From positions 2,418,001 to 2,482,000 of the forward strand of contig NZ_CP034660.1 of the NCBI RefSeq assembly GCF_003971255.1: 64,000 bases of DNA, in the 5' to 3' direction. Below the pieces are notes generated by a model that ran no database searches, was not told the origin of the DNA, and saw only the letters and a list, made by a program, of their open reading frames with translations. The position numbers and the translations under genes were made by a program. Origin of the DNA: Colwellia sp. Arc7-635 (GTDB lineage Bacteria; Pseudomonadota; Gammaproteobacteria; Enterobacterales; Alteromonadaceae). Of the stretch, positions 28,196 through 37,522 are shown piece by piece (position 1 is the stretch's first letter; each line of letters starts with the position of its first letter).

Positions 28196-29308
28196 TTAAC
28201 GCAAATCATCAACCACATGATAAATAGCGGTTAGAAAATCACGACCAAATAAACTACTTCGTTCATCTGACCAACCAACACTGTAATCAGGTAATAAGTC
28301 ATTGTCTTTAAATGGCATTTCTACTGTATAAGCTAAACATTTAAATTGCTCGCCAACCCAGTTAGAAGCAACAGTTAAGTTCGCTTGACCTGGTTCGTCT
28401 TTATCGTAGCCTTTGTCATCTTGAAATTCAGGTGTAATAGCTAAAAGTACATTTTTTGAATTTTTCTTCAAGACCTTTAATACGATCGTTATATGACGGA
28501 GTACCTTCACTTCCAGCAACAAAGTTAAAGGGTAATGCTTCATCACCATGAATATCTAAATGCATATCCACGCCGGTAGCAAGCATTTTTTCTCGCACTA
28601 GGTAGACTTCTGGACTTTTTCCATCGTCGGTGTTTGCCATTCGCGATTTAAATTAACACCTTTAGCATTGGTACGAAGATGACCACGAGCTGAACCGTCT
28701 GGGTTCATATTCGGCACTAAATAAAATACCGCGCTGTTAAGTAATGAACGGGCAACACCATCATCTTCATCTAATAATCTGTCGATAAAGCCTTCCATAA
28801 ACCATTCAGCCATCGACTCACCTGGATGTTGGCGTGCCGTTATCCAAATAACTTTTTTACCTTCGCCTCTTCACCCACTTTTAATAACGACATATCACGA
28901 CCGTCATGTGTTTGACCTAGCACTTTGCAGTTGACAGTCGATATCAAGCTGAGCGCTATGAATCAAATCTTGATGACGTTCATAGCTATAAGGAGCGAAA
29001 TAGGCAAAATAAGTTGAATCATATTCTGGGTGAATTTAATCGTAAGGTTTTTCAAATTCTGTTGGAACGCGGAATGTTGTTCATATGAAGCTACGGCTTG
29101 ATAATCCTGCCATCCTTCAACATAAGCTGATTGCCTGCATTAGTTAAATGCATGACATGCTCAGTACGTTCTGTATTGTGAAGTTTAAAATGAAACCATT
29201 GATAAATTCTGATTGATGGTCTTTTTAATGGCTAGTTGAATATTGCTTTGGGTTTTGCGCTGAGATAACATCGATATTACCGGAGTCGAAGTTTGCTGAA
29301 ATTTGCAT
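28196..29308 (-). pseudogene. M14 zinc carboxypeptidase (cytosolic carboxypeptidase-like), multiple frameshifts
   Basis: The start ATG is at 29308 (MQISANFDSGNIDV). Conserved pieces in three frames spell the PaCCP-type M14 peptidase: the N-terminal beta domain (HFKLHNTERTEHVMHLTNAG), ITARQHPGESMAEWFMEGF with zinc ligands His and Glu, VPNMNPDGSARGHLRTNAKGVNLNREW, DMHLDIHGDE with the third zinc His, and YTVEMPFKDN with the catalytic Glu. About 371 residues if repaired. Frame changes occur near 28640, 28540 and 28860 and several times in the first third. Members remove C-terminal residues from peptides in the cytoplasm. All catalytic residues survive, so the breaks may be sequence errors. Confidence 0.8.
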
Positions 29309-29372
29309 AAGGCATTCTGCTCATTAATTTTTGATTGCCTTAGTGTACACAAACCCGCAAAAGATCAGAAGA

Positions 29373-29858
29373 CTAAAAACTCCTTAAATACAGTCCTATT
29401 TCTGATGAATAGCCAAGAGAACGCGCAATAATGGTATTTTCTTCATCTAAAACGTAATAACTGGGATAACCTATGACTTTGAAGTCTGCTTTGACAGATT
29501 CATTTCCTAGTGCAATGGGAAAGTTAACTGATGATTTCATGGTAAAATTTTTCACCTCTTCAGCGTCAACAAAGTCTAATGCTACAGCAATAACATTTAC
29601 ATCAGGATTTTTCTGATAAACATTTTGTAAATTTTCAATACTAAAATTACAAACTTGACACAAAGGTGCAAAAAAATAGACGATGGTCTTTTTACCATTC
29701 GCCTGTAACAAAATATCGTCATCCATAATCGTTTTTAGTTGGTGACTGGCAGGCACAATGTCATCGCTATCTGACAGCATGCTAGTTTCTCGTAACATAG
29801 CAATGGCGTTAAAAATGAATAAAAATACTAAAGTTTGTATTATGATACTACGCAGCAA
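29373..29858 (-). CDS. Membrane-anchored thioredoxin-like (TlpA-type) protein
   Basis: 161 residues. One N-terminal membrane helix (IIIQTLVFLFIFNAIAML) and a thioredoxin fold with the redox motif CQVC (Cys67, Cys70) in YFFAPLCQVCNFS, and the cis-proline in VIGYPSYYVLD. Probably tethered in the inner membrane with the domain in the periplasm, as a disulfide reductase. This is the only undamaged gene in the 26.6-35.2 kb stretch. Client unknown. Confidence 0.8.
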   Translation of the reverse strand: MLRSIIIQTLVFLFIFNAIAMLRETSMLSDSDDIVPASHQLKTIMDDDILLQANGKKTIVYFFAPLCQVCNFSIENLQNVYQKNPDVNVIAVALDFVDAEEVKNFTMKSSVNFPIALGNESVKADFKVIGYPSYYVLDEENTIIARSLGYSSEIGLYLRSF

Positions 29859-30539
29859 AGTTGTGACTTCCTGAAAAATTTACCCAATAGTAAAGTAGAC
29901 CTGATAAGTCATTTTATTCTTCACTAATAAGTCAGAAAATATCATTAAAAATTTATATTTTTCATTTTATCAAGCGGTTTTACACCAACCACATTAAATT
30001 AGTGATCTGTTTTTAGCGTGAATGAAGGTGCAATAACAAGGCGCTGATTGATTAATAGCGGGCTATTGGGATTGAAAGCAACGCCGCTATTGGATATTTA
30101 AGTCGTCTTAAAATGAATACTTAATTATTAGGATTAGCATAATGTTTCTAGCAAGTTATGTAGAAGGCAAAAAGTGAATGGGTCATTCAAAAGTGTGGGC
30201 TTTATCGATGTTTAACGCTGACAAAGGGATAACATTGAATGTTGAGCAAGTACGACTTAAACAGTTCAGCTTACTGGTGAACATTTAAGCTGGTGAACAT
30301 TTAAGCTTGTAATTTAAGCTTGTAAATTTAAGCTTGTAAATTTAAGCAGACTCGAAGCTAAACGTGTACTTATACTTGTTATGAGTGTGTTTATAGTAAA
30401 ATTATCTTTGATGTGACGATGCGGACCTAGAAAAATTTAAAGCTCCGCTTCGACCCTGTAAAACTGTGTAACTTATGTAGATAATGATTTAGCCGGGTCA
30501 GCATTGTTAAGCAACCGACCTAGCAACAATTAATCATAT
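29859..30539. other. 680-bp intergenic region, no gene recognised
   Basis: AT-rich with no credible ORF. It holds a tandem repeat (30275-30347) and, at about 30011-30100, a GC-richer patch with short inverted repeats (AATAGC-GG-GCTATT) that could be a mobile repeat element. Ribonuclease D (rnd), which often follows minE in related bacteria, is not present. Confidence 0.45.
30275..30347. repeat. Compound tandem repeat ending in TTTAAGC
   Basis: Two 16-bp copies TGGTGAACATTTAAGC (30275-30290 and 30291-30306) are followed by TTGTAATTTAAGC (30307-30319) and two TTGTAAATTTAAGC (30320-30333, 30334-30347). All five units end in TTTAAGC. Confidence 0.85.
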
Positions 30540-30819
30540 CTAGACAGTAGTATTGTCGTCATGCAATTCTATATTTAGTTCTAAGACATTTAAATCGCCG
30601 TCTTTTTTTATCTAAATTGATCGAAAAACTTTCATCTGATACTTTAATATATTTACGTAACACTTGCAGAATGTCTTCAGTCAACTGTGGTAAATAATCA
30701 GGTTGCTTATTGCGACTATTACGCTCATGCGCAACAATAATCTGTAAACGTTCTTTAGCTTTACAAGCCGTTGTAACCTGCTTTTCTTTTTTCCGTAAAA
30801 AATAATCAAGCAATGCCAT
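30540..30819 (-). pseudogene. minE: Cell division topological factor MinE, one frameshift
   Basis: The start is the ATG at 30819 (MALLDYFLRKKEKQVTTACKAKERLQIIVAHER), a standard MinE N-terminus with the MinD-contact helix. The frame breaks in a run of seven A (minus strand; T run 30603-30609): removing one A turns KKRRRFK into KKDGDLNVLELNIELHDDNTTV and a stop at 30540, the normal MinE end (about 92 residues). MinE drives MinCD off the membrane to set midcell division. It directly follows minD. A homopolymer insertion, probably a sequence error. Confidence 0.88.
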
Positions 30820-30820
30820 G

Positions 30821-31631
30821 TTAACCTCCAAATAAACGACTGAGAATGCCTTTTTTCTCAGCATGTATAAATCTAAATTCTACTGTTTCACCTAACAAAC
30901 GATCGATTACGTCTTGATAAGCTTTACCTGCGTCACTTTCTGTATCCAAAATTACGGGTTCACCCGCATTAGATGCTTTAAGTACCGCTTGTGATTCTGG
31001 TATTACACCCAATAAAGGTATTGAAAGAATATCTTCAACATCTTGAACACTTAACATTTCGCCTTCTTCAACTCGTTTAGGAGAGTAGCGTGTTAAGAGC
31101 AAGTGTTCTTTAATCGGGTCTAAACCAAGCTCAGCTCTGCGTGAACGGCTAGCTAGCATACCTAAAATTCGGTCAGAATCACGTACCGATGAAACTTCTG
31201 GATTGGTCGTCACTATCGCTTCATCAGCATAATAAAGCGCCATCATAGCACCGGCTTCAATACCCGCAGGTGAGTCACAGATAATATAGTCGTAAGTTTT
31301 ACCAAGTTCTTCTAGTACCTTACCGACATTTTCTTTATTTAAGGCATCTTTATCACGCGTTTGAGAAGCCGGTAATATTGACAAGCTACTGACGCGTTTG
31401 TCTTTTAATAAGTGCTTGATTCAATGTAGCTTCGCCATTGATAACATTAACGAAATCATAAACAACGCGACGTTCACAACCCATGATTAAATCTAGGTTA
31501 CGCAAGCCTATATCAAAATCTATTAAGACAACTTTATGACCCTTTAATGCTAAGCCAAGTCCAATGGCAGCACTTGATGTTGTTTTACCAACACCACCTT
31601 TACCTGATGTAACTACTATTATCCGTGCCAT
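30821..31631 (-). pseudogene. minD: Septum site-determining ATPase MinD, one frameshift
   Basis: MARIIVVTSGKGGVGKTTSSAAIG holds the deviant Walker A; DFDIGLRNLDLIMGCERRVVYDFVNVI is the conserved next part. The frame breaks after NQALIK at an AAAA run (31403-31406); deleting one A restores DKRVSSLSILPASQTRDKDAL and the rest through the C-terminal membrane-targeting helix KKGILSRLFGG. Repaired length is about 269 residues, as in E. coli. MinD recruits MinC to the membrane and oscillates with MinE. The near-perfect conservation on both sides of the single indel speaks for an error in the sequence. Confidence 0.9.
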
Positions 31632-31694
31632 AAACCGAATATCCTTTATAAATTAAAAATTAAATAAGTTTTGATGACGTTAATTCACTATCAG

Positions 31695-32374
31695 TCAAAT
31701 GTATGTAGGCGGGTGAGCCCCAATCTGCTCCATTGACTCACTAAGCCAATAGTTACCATTAATTGAAACCAGTTCTGCCTCGAGCTTTTGACAATATATT
31801 TTTGCTTTATGGTGACCTTTAGCACCGCTATTGCCCTGCCTCGTAATGAGCCATAAACATGAATATTGCCATCAGCGATGACCTCAGCTCCTGCTGAAAC
31901 AGAGCCAATCACCACTAAATTTTGATCTTTTGCATAGACTTGCTGGCCAGAACGAATTTGGCCTCTGTACACTTTATCTGTGTACAAATGGCACTCCGCA
32001 GCACCGATGTTGTTTTCACTTCAGCCTCAGCAACCACATCGCCTGATTAACAGGCTTTTTGGTGCGGCACTAGCTTTAGGGTATTAACAATAAAGAAAAA
32101 CCAGTTGGCGAATCAGTACACGTTGTTCTTTTTCTATCGAGCCAGTGAAACCGACAAAAGTGAATTTTAATGTTTCAATTAATTCTTTGACTGCTTGGTA
32201 ATCAATTGAACAGGTAATAGTTCAATATTAACGACCACAGGACGAGGTAAAAAAAGTCAGGGCTGAGCAACTTTTTTATTAAATCGCGCGAATGTCGGCT
32301 AAGTCTGACGTTCTTAAGTGTAAAACTGACAGGGTAAAACTTGACCCTTTAAATTCAATGCTGGCATCAGCCAT
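31695..32374 (-). pseudogene. minC: Septum site-determining protein MinC, multiple frameshifts
   Basis: The start at 32374 gives MADASIEFKGSSFTLSVLHLRTSDLADIRA, a typical MinC N-domain, then the frame is lost. The C-domain is readable at 31987-31800: [49 protein letters not shown]. The final piece, in another frame, ends [11 protein letters not shown] with a stop at 31695. About 225 residues if repaired; at least four indels. MinC inhibits FtsZ assembly at the poles. It is the first gene of minCDE. Confidence 0.85.
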
Positions 32375-32469
32375 AATGAAAGTATTCCTAAATAAAACAA
32401 CTCAATATATCTAATGTAATTTACCTGATTAATGCAACTAATCATAATGAAACTAGCAATTAAGTTGCA

Positions 32470-32509
32470 AATATTACCGTTATCTTATCAAATAGATAAC
32501 GGTAATATT
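32470..32509. terminator. 40-bp perfect palindrome between zapA and minC
   Basis: A 16-bp perfect stem, AATATTACCGTTATCT (32470-32485) and its complement (32494-32509), with the loop TATCAAAT. It lies 15 bp past the zapA stop on the minus strand and about 95 bp before minC. No T tract follows on the minus strand, so it may be a terminator, an RNA-processing signal or a protein site. Confidence 0.5.
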
Positions 32510-32523
32510 AAAAGTGAAAGTAT

Positions 32524-32803
32524 TTATAATGCTTTTTTCAGCTTAGAAATCAAAGTATCTTGCCATGTGATAAACACTTAATTTATATTTTTTGCTTTGA
32601 GCAGTGAATAACTTAAATTAAGTGAAGCAACCAATAAAGCTCGCTCACTGCTCGCCGTACCTTTTTGTTGCTTGATATCATGACACATAGCAGCAAGATC
32701 ACTCGCTGCTTGTTTTAAATCCTCAGCTTGTTCTGCTGAGCAAGAAAACTGGTGTTTTTGCCATAATTTCTATGCTGATACCCTTAGAGTCTTCAGCAAA
32801 CAT
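32524..32803 (-). pseudogene. zapA: Cell division protein ZapA, frameshifted
   Basis: Start at 32803: MFADSKG-type opening MFAEDSKGISIEIM, matching the ZapA start (V/I-x-I-x-I-x-G). After one indel the continuation reads CSAEQAEDLKQAASDLAAMCHDIK and later SSERALLVASLNLSYSLLKA, the typical ZapA end region, then TWQDTLISKLKKAL and a stop at 32524. At least three single-base changes are required; repaired length is about 92 residues. ZapA bundles FtsZ filaments. Its start overlaps the stop of the upstream coiled-coil gene by one base (TAATG). 6S RNA, which often follows zapA, was looked for and not seen. Confidence 0.7.
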
Positions 32804-33033
32804 TAACTAAGCTCTTCTACACTTTGTTAATTTACCTAAAAGATTAGTTAAAACACTATTAGTTTGTTTCTGTTTTTCTTCACCTTCAAGCACTTCAAGT
32901 TGCAATATTTCGTTCTCATCCATGAGAGTTGATTTTTGCTGTTCCAATTCAGCTACTTGACTTTTCAGCTTGTTATTTTTATCAATGATCAGTTCAATCA
33001 GTTGTTCGAGTTGAGGAGAGTATTTTCTAGCAT
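32803..33033 (-). pseudogene. Small coiled-coil protein upstream of zapA (TIGR02449/ZapB-like), frameshifted
   Basis: With one A added in an AAAA run near the start and one A removed near the end, the gene reads MLEKYSPQLEQLIELIID, then KNNKLKSQVAELEQQKSTLMDENEIL, and ends LTNLLGKLTSVEELS: about 76 residues forming one continuous coiled coil. A short coiled-coil gene directly before zapA is the standard arrangement in gammaproteobacteria (TIGR02449). It is thought to be linked to division, but its role is not established. The centre of the protein is uninterrupted and clearly coding. Confidence 0.65.
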
Positions 33034-33583
33034 AAGCGCTCTTGTTAACTGTAGTAAATAAGCGGCAAACTTAATCTAAAGTGAGACAAAATGCTACTGT
33101 TTAGCGTAATTTTTAGCGTAAATTGTGTAACAATTTTTAATCATAAGCATGACGACACCATTATGATTAAAAAACATACACTTATTGAAGTGTTCAGCCT
33201 CTTTAGGGAAAAGTTTTTCTAGGGCTTAGCGTATCGTCAACGATAATTAAGGAGTGGATATGTGCTACTCATCTAGCATTTCGGTTGCACATCGCGTATT
33301 ACCTATGTGAAATAAAGCCATTGATGTGTCGATAAATATGTAATGAAAAATGAGCTGTTATAAATATGAATGACACGGTTATAGAATAAAAATGCAAGCA
33401 CAGCTGTACAGCAAAAACAGGTAACAAAAAGTCTGCGCCAGAAAGAAGGTCTTAAAATGACTCATTTGGCTTTAGCGTAAACCTAACTAATATTCAGGTA
33501 CATTTACGGTAATTAAATTTGTAAATATTTAATCTGCAGGCATTTTTTAGTGACTATATTTTCTAAAATATAAAATATAGCCA
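33034..33583. other. 550-bp intergenic region, no gene recognised
   Basis: Sits between the start of the zapA operon and the end of the SulP gene. A UPF0149/pepP type gene is often divergent here in relatives, but none could be read in any frame, even allowing for indels. Only the hairpin at 33550-33584 stands out. Confidence 0.45.
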
Positions 33584-33584
33584 C
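33550..33584 (-). terminator. AT-rich hairpin at the end of the SulP gene
   Basis: GTGACTATATTTT (33550-33562) and AAAATATAGCCAC (33572-33584) form a 13-bp stem with one G-T type mismatch, touching the stop codon of the minus-strand gene. Confidence 0.5.
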
Positions 33585-35235
33585 TATACTAATTGGCGTT
33601 CAACATAATCTACAGAAGCTTGTAATGCCTCATGACGATTAGTATAGGCATTATCTTTAAGAAGTTGCTCTAATAAAGCAAATTTTGCCAATTGCTGTCG
33701 TGTGTTCACATTAGGGCAAAGTAAAAAGATTTCGCACTTAGCTTCTTGCGCATCTTTAATCGCAATTTTCAAGTGCTAAGCCACGGTCACATCAATCATA
33801 GGTACGTCAGTTAAATCTAGGATCATCGCTTGATAATCACCAACACTACTATGTTGGCGAGCAATGGCTTTAGAAACACTAAAAATCATCGGTCCTGATA
33901 GATAAAAAAACAGCACATTGCCATTGGCACGGTCTAATAAAAGTCTTTCGCTATCTGTCAGCGGCACTACATCTTGATCATTATCACTAATGGCTTTTAC
34001 CTGTTGAGCTTGTGCCCTACTTAGTTGCTCAATAATAAGAATATTAGAAATAAACACCCCAAGACCCACAGCAACAATCAAGTCAACAAACACAGTAAGT
34101 AGCATAACCCCATACATGATCATCATGCCTTGTAAACTAACTTTATGGGCACGTTGAATAAAGCTCCAATCTAAAATATTAAAACCAACATAGACAGCAA
34201 TACCAGCGAGTACAGCCATGGGAATTGGCTCAGTGAGCCCTCCGGCAATGAGTACAACTAATGCCAACATTAACGCTCGAACAATACCTGATAATGGTGA
34301 GCGTGCACCCACTTGAATATTAGTCACTGTGCCCATTGTTGCCCCTGCACAGGTAAGGCACCAAACAAGCCAGAGATCATATTAGCAAGCCCTTGACCAC
34401 GTAACTCTTTGTCAGAATCATGCTCAGTACGAGTCAAAGAATCACCAATAACAGCAGTAAGTAAAGTATCAATACAACCTAGTGTTCCTAGCACAAGGGC
34501 ATCAACAACCATGGTCATAAACATATCGGCGTTAAAGTGTGGCATAACCAGTGAAGGTAAGCCCGCTGGGATTTCTCCAATACGTCGAATGCTATCAGTA
34601 TCGAAAATTAGTATAGAAAACAACGTACGACCACTAAAGCAACAAGCTGTGCAGGGATGTATTTTCGATATTTTTGTGGGAAAAAAAACAACACCAACAA
34701 TGTTAATATACCCAGTAAAAGCTCACCGAAATTAATGTTAGAGATAATTTCTGGCAGTGCGGATATTGTGCCCAGAACCCACCAGGAGGAGCGGCTTGTC
34801 CCAATAGCGGAGAAAGTTGTAAAATGATTAAAATAACGCCTATACCCGACATGAAACCGGAGATGACACTATAGGGCATTAAGGTGATATATTTGCCAAG
34901 CTTGAGGGTACCAATCAGTATTTGGAATGCTCCTGCCATCATAACGACAGTGAAAGCCATCGCCATACCGATTCAGGATATTTCGCCATCATACTTGTGA
35001 GCACAGCCGTCATAATTACGGTCATGGGTCCGGTAGGCTCAGAAATCAGAGATGTTGAGCCACCAAATAACGCAGCGAATAAACCAACTAAAATAGCGCC
35101 CCAAAGCCCAGCCTCAGCACCCGCGCCTGAGGCAACACCAAAAGCTAGCGCCAAAGGCAATGAAATAATGGCCGTGGTAACGCCACCGAAAATATCACCT
35201 TTTAAATTTATATCCTGAAAGCGACCAGTAAACAC
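33584..35235 (-). pseudogene. SulP family anion transporter with STAS domain, multiple frameshifts
   Basis: Five minus-strand pieces spell an ordinary SulP/SLC26 carrier of about 551 residues: GDIFGGVTTAIISLPLALAFGVASGAG, then SEPTGPMTVIMTAV, QILIGTLKLGKYITLMPYSVISGFMSGIGVI, DALVLGTLGCIDTLLTAVIGDSLTRTEHDSDKELRGQG, SPLSGIVRALMLALVV, and a C-terminal STAS domain (SSVGDYQAMILDLTDVPMIDVT). Frame changes occur near 34968, 34779, 34627, 34349 and 33775-33790; each of the first four is healed by adding one base. Family members carry sulfate, bicarbonate or other anions with about 14 membrane segments. The substrate is not predictable. Confidence 0.82.
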
Positions 35236-35592
35236 ACGTAATTCCTTACCTAAATCGAGAAAGCATATTCTATCAAGAGATCATACAAATGAGAAAAAAT
35301 TATCACTCAGTAATGGTCACTTTATTCTACTTGGATATCTTGTAACGGCTAATATATGTTCGATATTGACGTTATTTAACATGAAATAATGTCATGATGA
35401 GGATATTTTTAGTTAATCTTTTAGGAGGGTTATTTAGTTGATAACGTTGATGTTTTTACTCATATATCTAATCATTGGCTATTTAGCTGTCGATTAAAAA
35501 AGCTGCTTACTGTTGAATAAGCAGCTGCACTATTTTTGTTAGTTTTTATTATCATTTCAAACTTAAGAAATCGAATTTTATTTCAAAGCACC
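35236..35592. other. Intergenic region between lapD and the SulP gene
   Basis: About 355 bp, with the SulP promoter presumably near 35240-35330 and the lapD terminator at 35501-35526. No gene seen. Confidence 0.5.
35501..35526 (-). terminator. Terminator at the end of the lap operon
   Basis: AGCTGCTTA (35501-35509) and TAAGCAGCT (35518-35526), 8-base loop, flanked by AAAAA on the left, which is TTTTT on the minus strand. It lies about 70 bp past the lapD stop. Confidence 0.75.
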
Positions 35593-37518
35593 TTAATTTG
35601 AAACTACATCCTCAACAGGTGAAATGTATCCTTGATACCCTGCTGCTTTTAAGGAGTGAAAATGGCTTAATTGTTCTGCATCTTCAATTCCGGTCACGAT
35701 CACAGCAATATTTAAGCCTTTTGCGACATTAACTAATGCTCGACAAACCTCTTTATTTTGATTTAACTTATCATAATAAGCGAAAGACAAATCTAGCTTT
35801 ATATAATCTGGCTGTAGTTTCTGTAGATATTCTAAAGAACCAATTTGACGACCACATTGATCAATACCAATTTTAGCTCCTGAGGCTCTAATTATTTCCA
35901 ACAACTTAGAGCTTTGATCAAACGCACTAATTGCCGCTGACTCTGGAATTTCGAATAATATGCGTTCTGCATAAGTAGAGTGTTCAAGATAGTTTGCTAA
36001 CCATAGTATAAATTCTGGGTCTTGTAAGCTGTCATGAGTAAGATTAATGGCAACACCTTCTTCGGCTAACGCCAAAATATTTTGTTGCTCAATAGATTGT
36101 AATAAACATTTATCAAGCTCGGCACCTAGCGACAATAACTCAATAAACGGCATAAATTCAGCAGCAGTAACAATGTTTTGGTCTATATTCAAACGACAAT
36201 AAATTTCACGCTGAATAACTTGTTCAGTAGTCATGCTTAAAATAGGTTGCCATTGAAAGATAAAGTCATTGTTATTAATTGCATCGACTAACTTAGTACG
36301 CCATTGCGCCCTGCTGTATTTTTGTGGTTGATCAGCATCTATCCAGTGACTTACTTTATTATCACGTTGGGCTTGTTGCAGAGCATTATCTGATTGAGAC
36401 AACAAATCGGCAGATTGCATATTTTCTATGCGCTGACTAACCCCTAAAGCAAAGCGAGTATTAGGCGTGCAACCAGCTTTAGTGATCTCTTGGTTAATGA
36501 GTCTGATCAACGATTGTAAATAAATTTCAATAGTACTTTTTTCTGCTTTTGTGATCAAAAATGCAAATTCTGTATTGGAAATACGTGCGATAATACTCTC
36601 TGTAACTTTCGGTAACTCACTCTGCATTCTATTTGAGATAACTTTAATTATCTCATCACGCCCTTGATAACCATATTTGCTATGAATATCTTCAAGCCAA
36701 TCAAACTTTGCTAAAATAAGACCACCAAAACCTGGCTCGTTCAGCCAGTTATTAATTTGCGCAGACAAATATTGACGATTAGGTAAGTTCGAAACTTGAT
36801 CTACGAGCTTATCTTCTTTTAATTCATTAACTTCTTGGTCTAGCGTTGAAAAAATTTGTTTTAACTGGCCCGACATTGAGTTAATAGCGCCAACAACATC
36901 TTTCAATTCTGTAGTTTTTGGCAATTCAATGTCTTGACCGAATTTACGCTGTGAAATGTCTCGCGCTTGTATCGCAATGTTATGCAATGGTTTTAAAATA
37001 CGGTTAAGTCTGATCCTTAAGGCAAAAATAGATAAAATAAACAATAAAGATAAAATCATGACGGTGTCATTCATTACCCGCCAGAGTTCCTGGTAACCTA
37101 GTGCGGGGTGTCCTTCAATCTCAATAGTGGCGAGTTGCATCCACCCTGAAGTAATTAAGGTTTCTTTTTTTTGTTTCTTAAACAAATCTAAATCAACAAA
37201 CCACTGTGGAACACCTTGAATAACAATGGGGTTTTCCCAAACTTGTTCTTTTCCGTCCACTAACCATTTAAGCGTCACTTTACGATAAAAGCCTCCCTCG
37301 AATATCACATTCACTAACGTTTCAGCTGTCGCGATATCACCTGTCTCGATATGTGGCTTCAACATAAGCCCCAGGGAGGTAATGGTATTATTTAAGTCAG
37401 ATTCCATTTGCTGACTCATAAAATCGCGTGTTTGTGTAAATTGAAAATAAACTAAAACTGACATCACCATTAAGAATAGGCCGAACAGCAGTGAGTTTAT
37501 TTCTCTAAATAGGGTCAT
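35593..37518 (-). CDS. lapD: LapD-type c-di-GMP receptor
   Basis: 641 residues with the LapD layout: membrane helix (about 9-28), periplasmic output domain (about 30-150), second membrane helix (about 150-170), HAMP, degenerate GGDEF (YGYQGRDEI instead of GGDEF, about residue 285) and degenerate EAL (REIYCRL instead of EALLR). Both catalytic motifs are lost, which fits a receptor and not an enzyme. In Pseudomonas and Shewanella, LapD with c-di-GMP bound sequesters the protease LapG and keeps the adhesin on the surface. It is the last gene of the lap operon, five bases after lapG. Confidence 0.92.
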   Translation of the reverse strand: MTLFREINSLLFGLFLMVMSVLVYFQFTQTRDFMSQQMESDLNNTITSLGLMLKPHIETGDIATAETLVNVIFEGGFYRKVTLKWLVDGKEQVWENPIVIQGVPQWFVDLDLFKKQKKETLITSGWMQLATIEIEGHPALGYQELWRVMNDTVMILSLLFILSIFALRIRLNRILKPLHNIAIQARDISQRKFGQDIELPKTTELKDVVGAINSMSGQLKQIFSTLDQEVNELKEDKLVDQVSNLPNRQYLSAQINNWLNEPGFGGLILAKFDWLEDIHSKYGYQGRDEIIKVISNRMQSELPKVTESIIARISNTEFAFLITKAEKSTIEIYLQSLIRLINQEITKAGCTPNTRFALGVSQRIENMQSADLLSQSDNALQQAQRDNKVSHWIDADQPQKYSRAQWRTKLVDAINNNDFIFQWQPILSMTTEQVIQREIYCRLNIDQNIVTAAEFMPFIELLSLGAELDKCLLQSIEQQNILALAEEGVAINLTHDSLQDPEFILWLANYLEHSTYAERILFEIPESAAISAFDQSSKLLEIIRASGAKIGIDQCGRQIGSLEYLQKLQPDYIKLDLSFAYYDKLNQNKEVCRALVNVAKGLNIAVIVTGIEDAEQLSHFHSLKAAGYQGYISPVEDVVSN

Positions 37519-37522
37519 GTTC

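Noticed and set aside
32374..32523. 6S RNA (ssrS) next to zapA
   Set aside because: The gap after zapA is only about 150 bp, contains one AT-rich palindrome and does not resemble the long bulged 6S hairpin.
33034..33583. A UPF0149 or pepP gene divergent from the zapA operon
   Set aside because: No frame gives recognisable protein, even with indels allowed.
34409..34735. Plus-strand ORFs opposite the SulP gene
   Set aside because: They mirror the transporter coding strand, and the minus-strand pieces give clear SulP motifs.
26634..35235. Programmed frameshifting as an explanation for broken genes
   Set aside because: Too many unrelated genes are affected, at sites without a common slippery sequence, and both plus and minus one shifts are needed.
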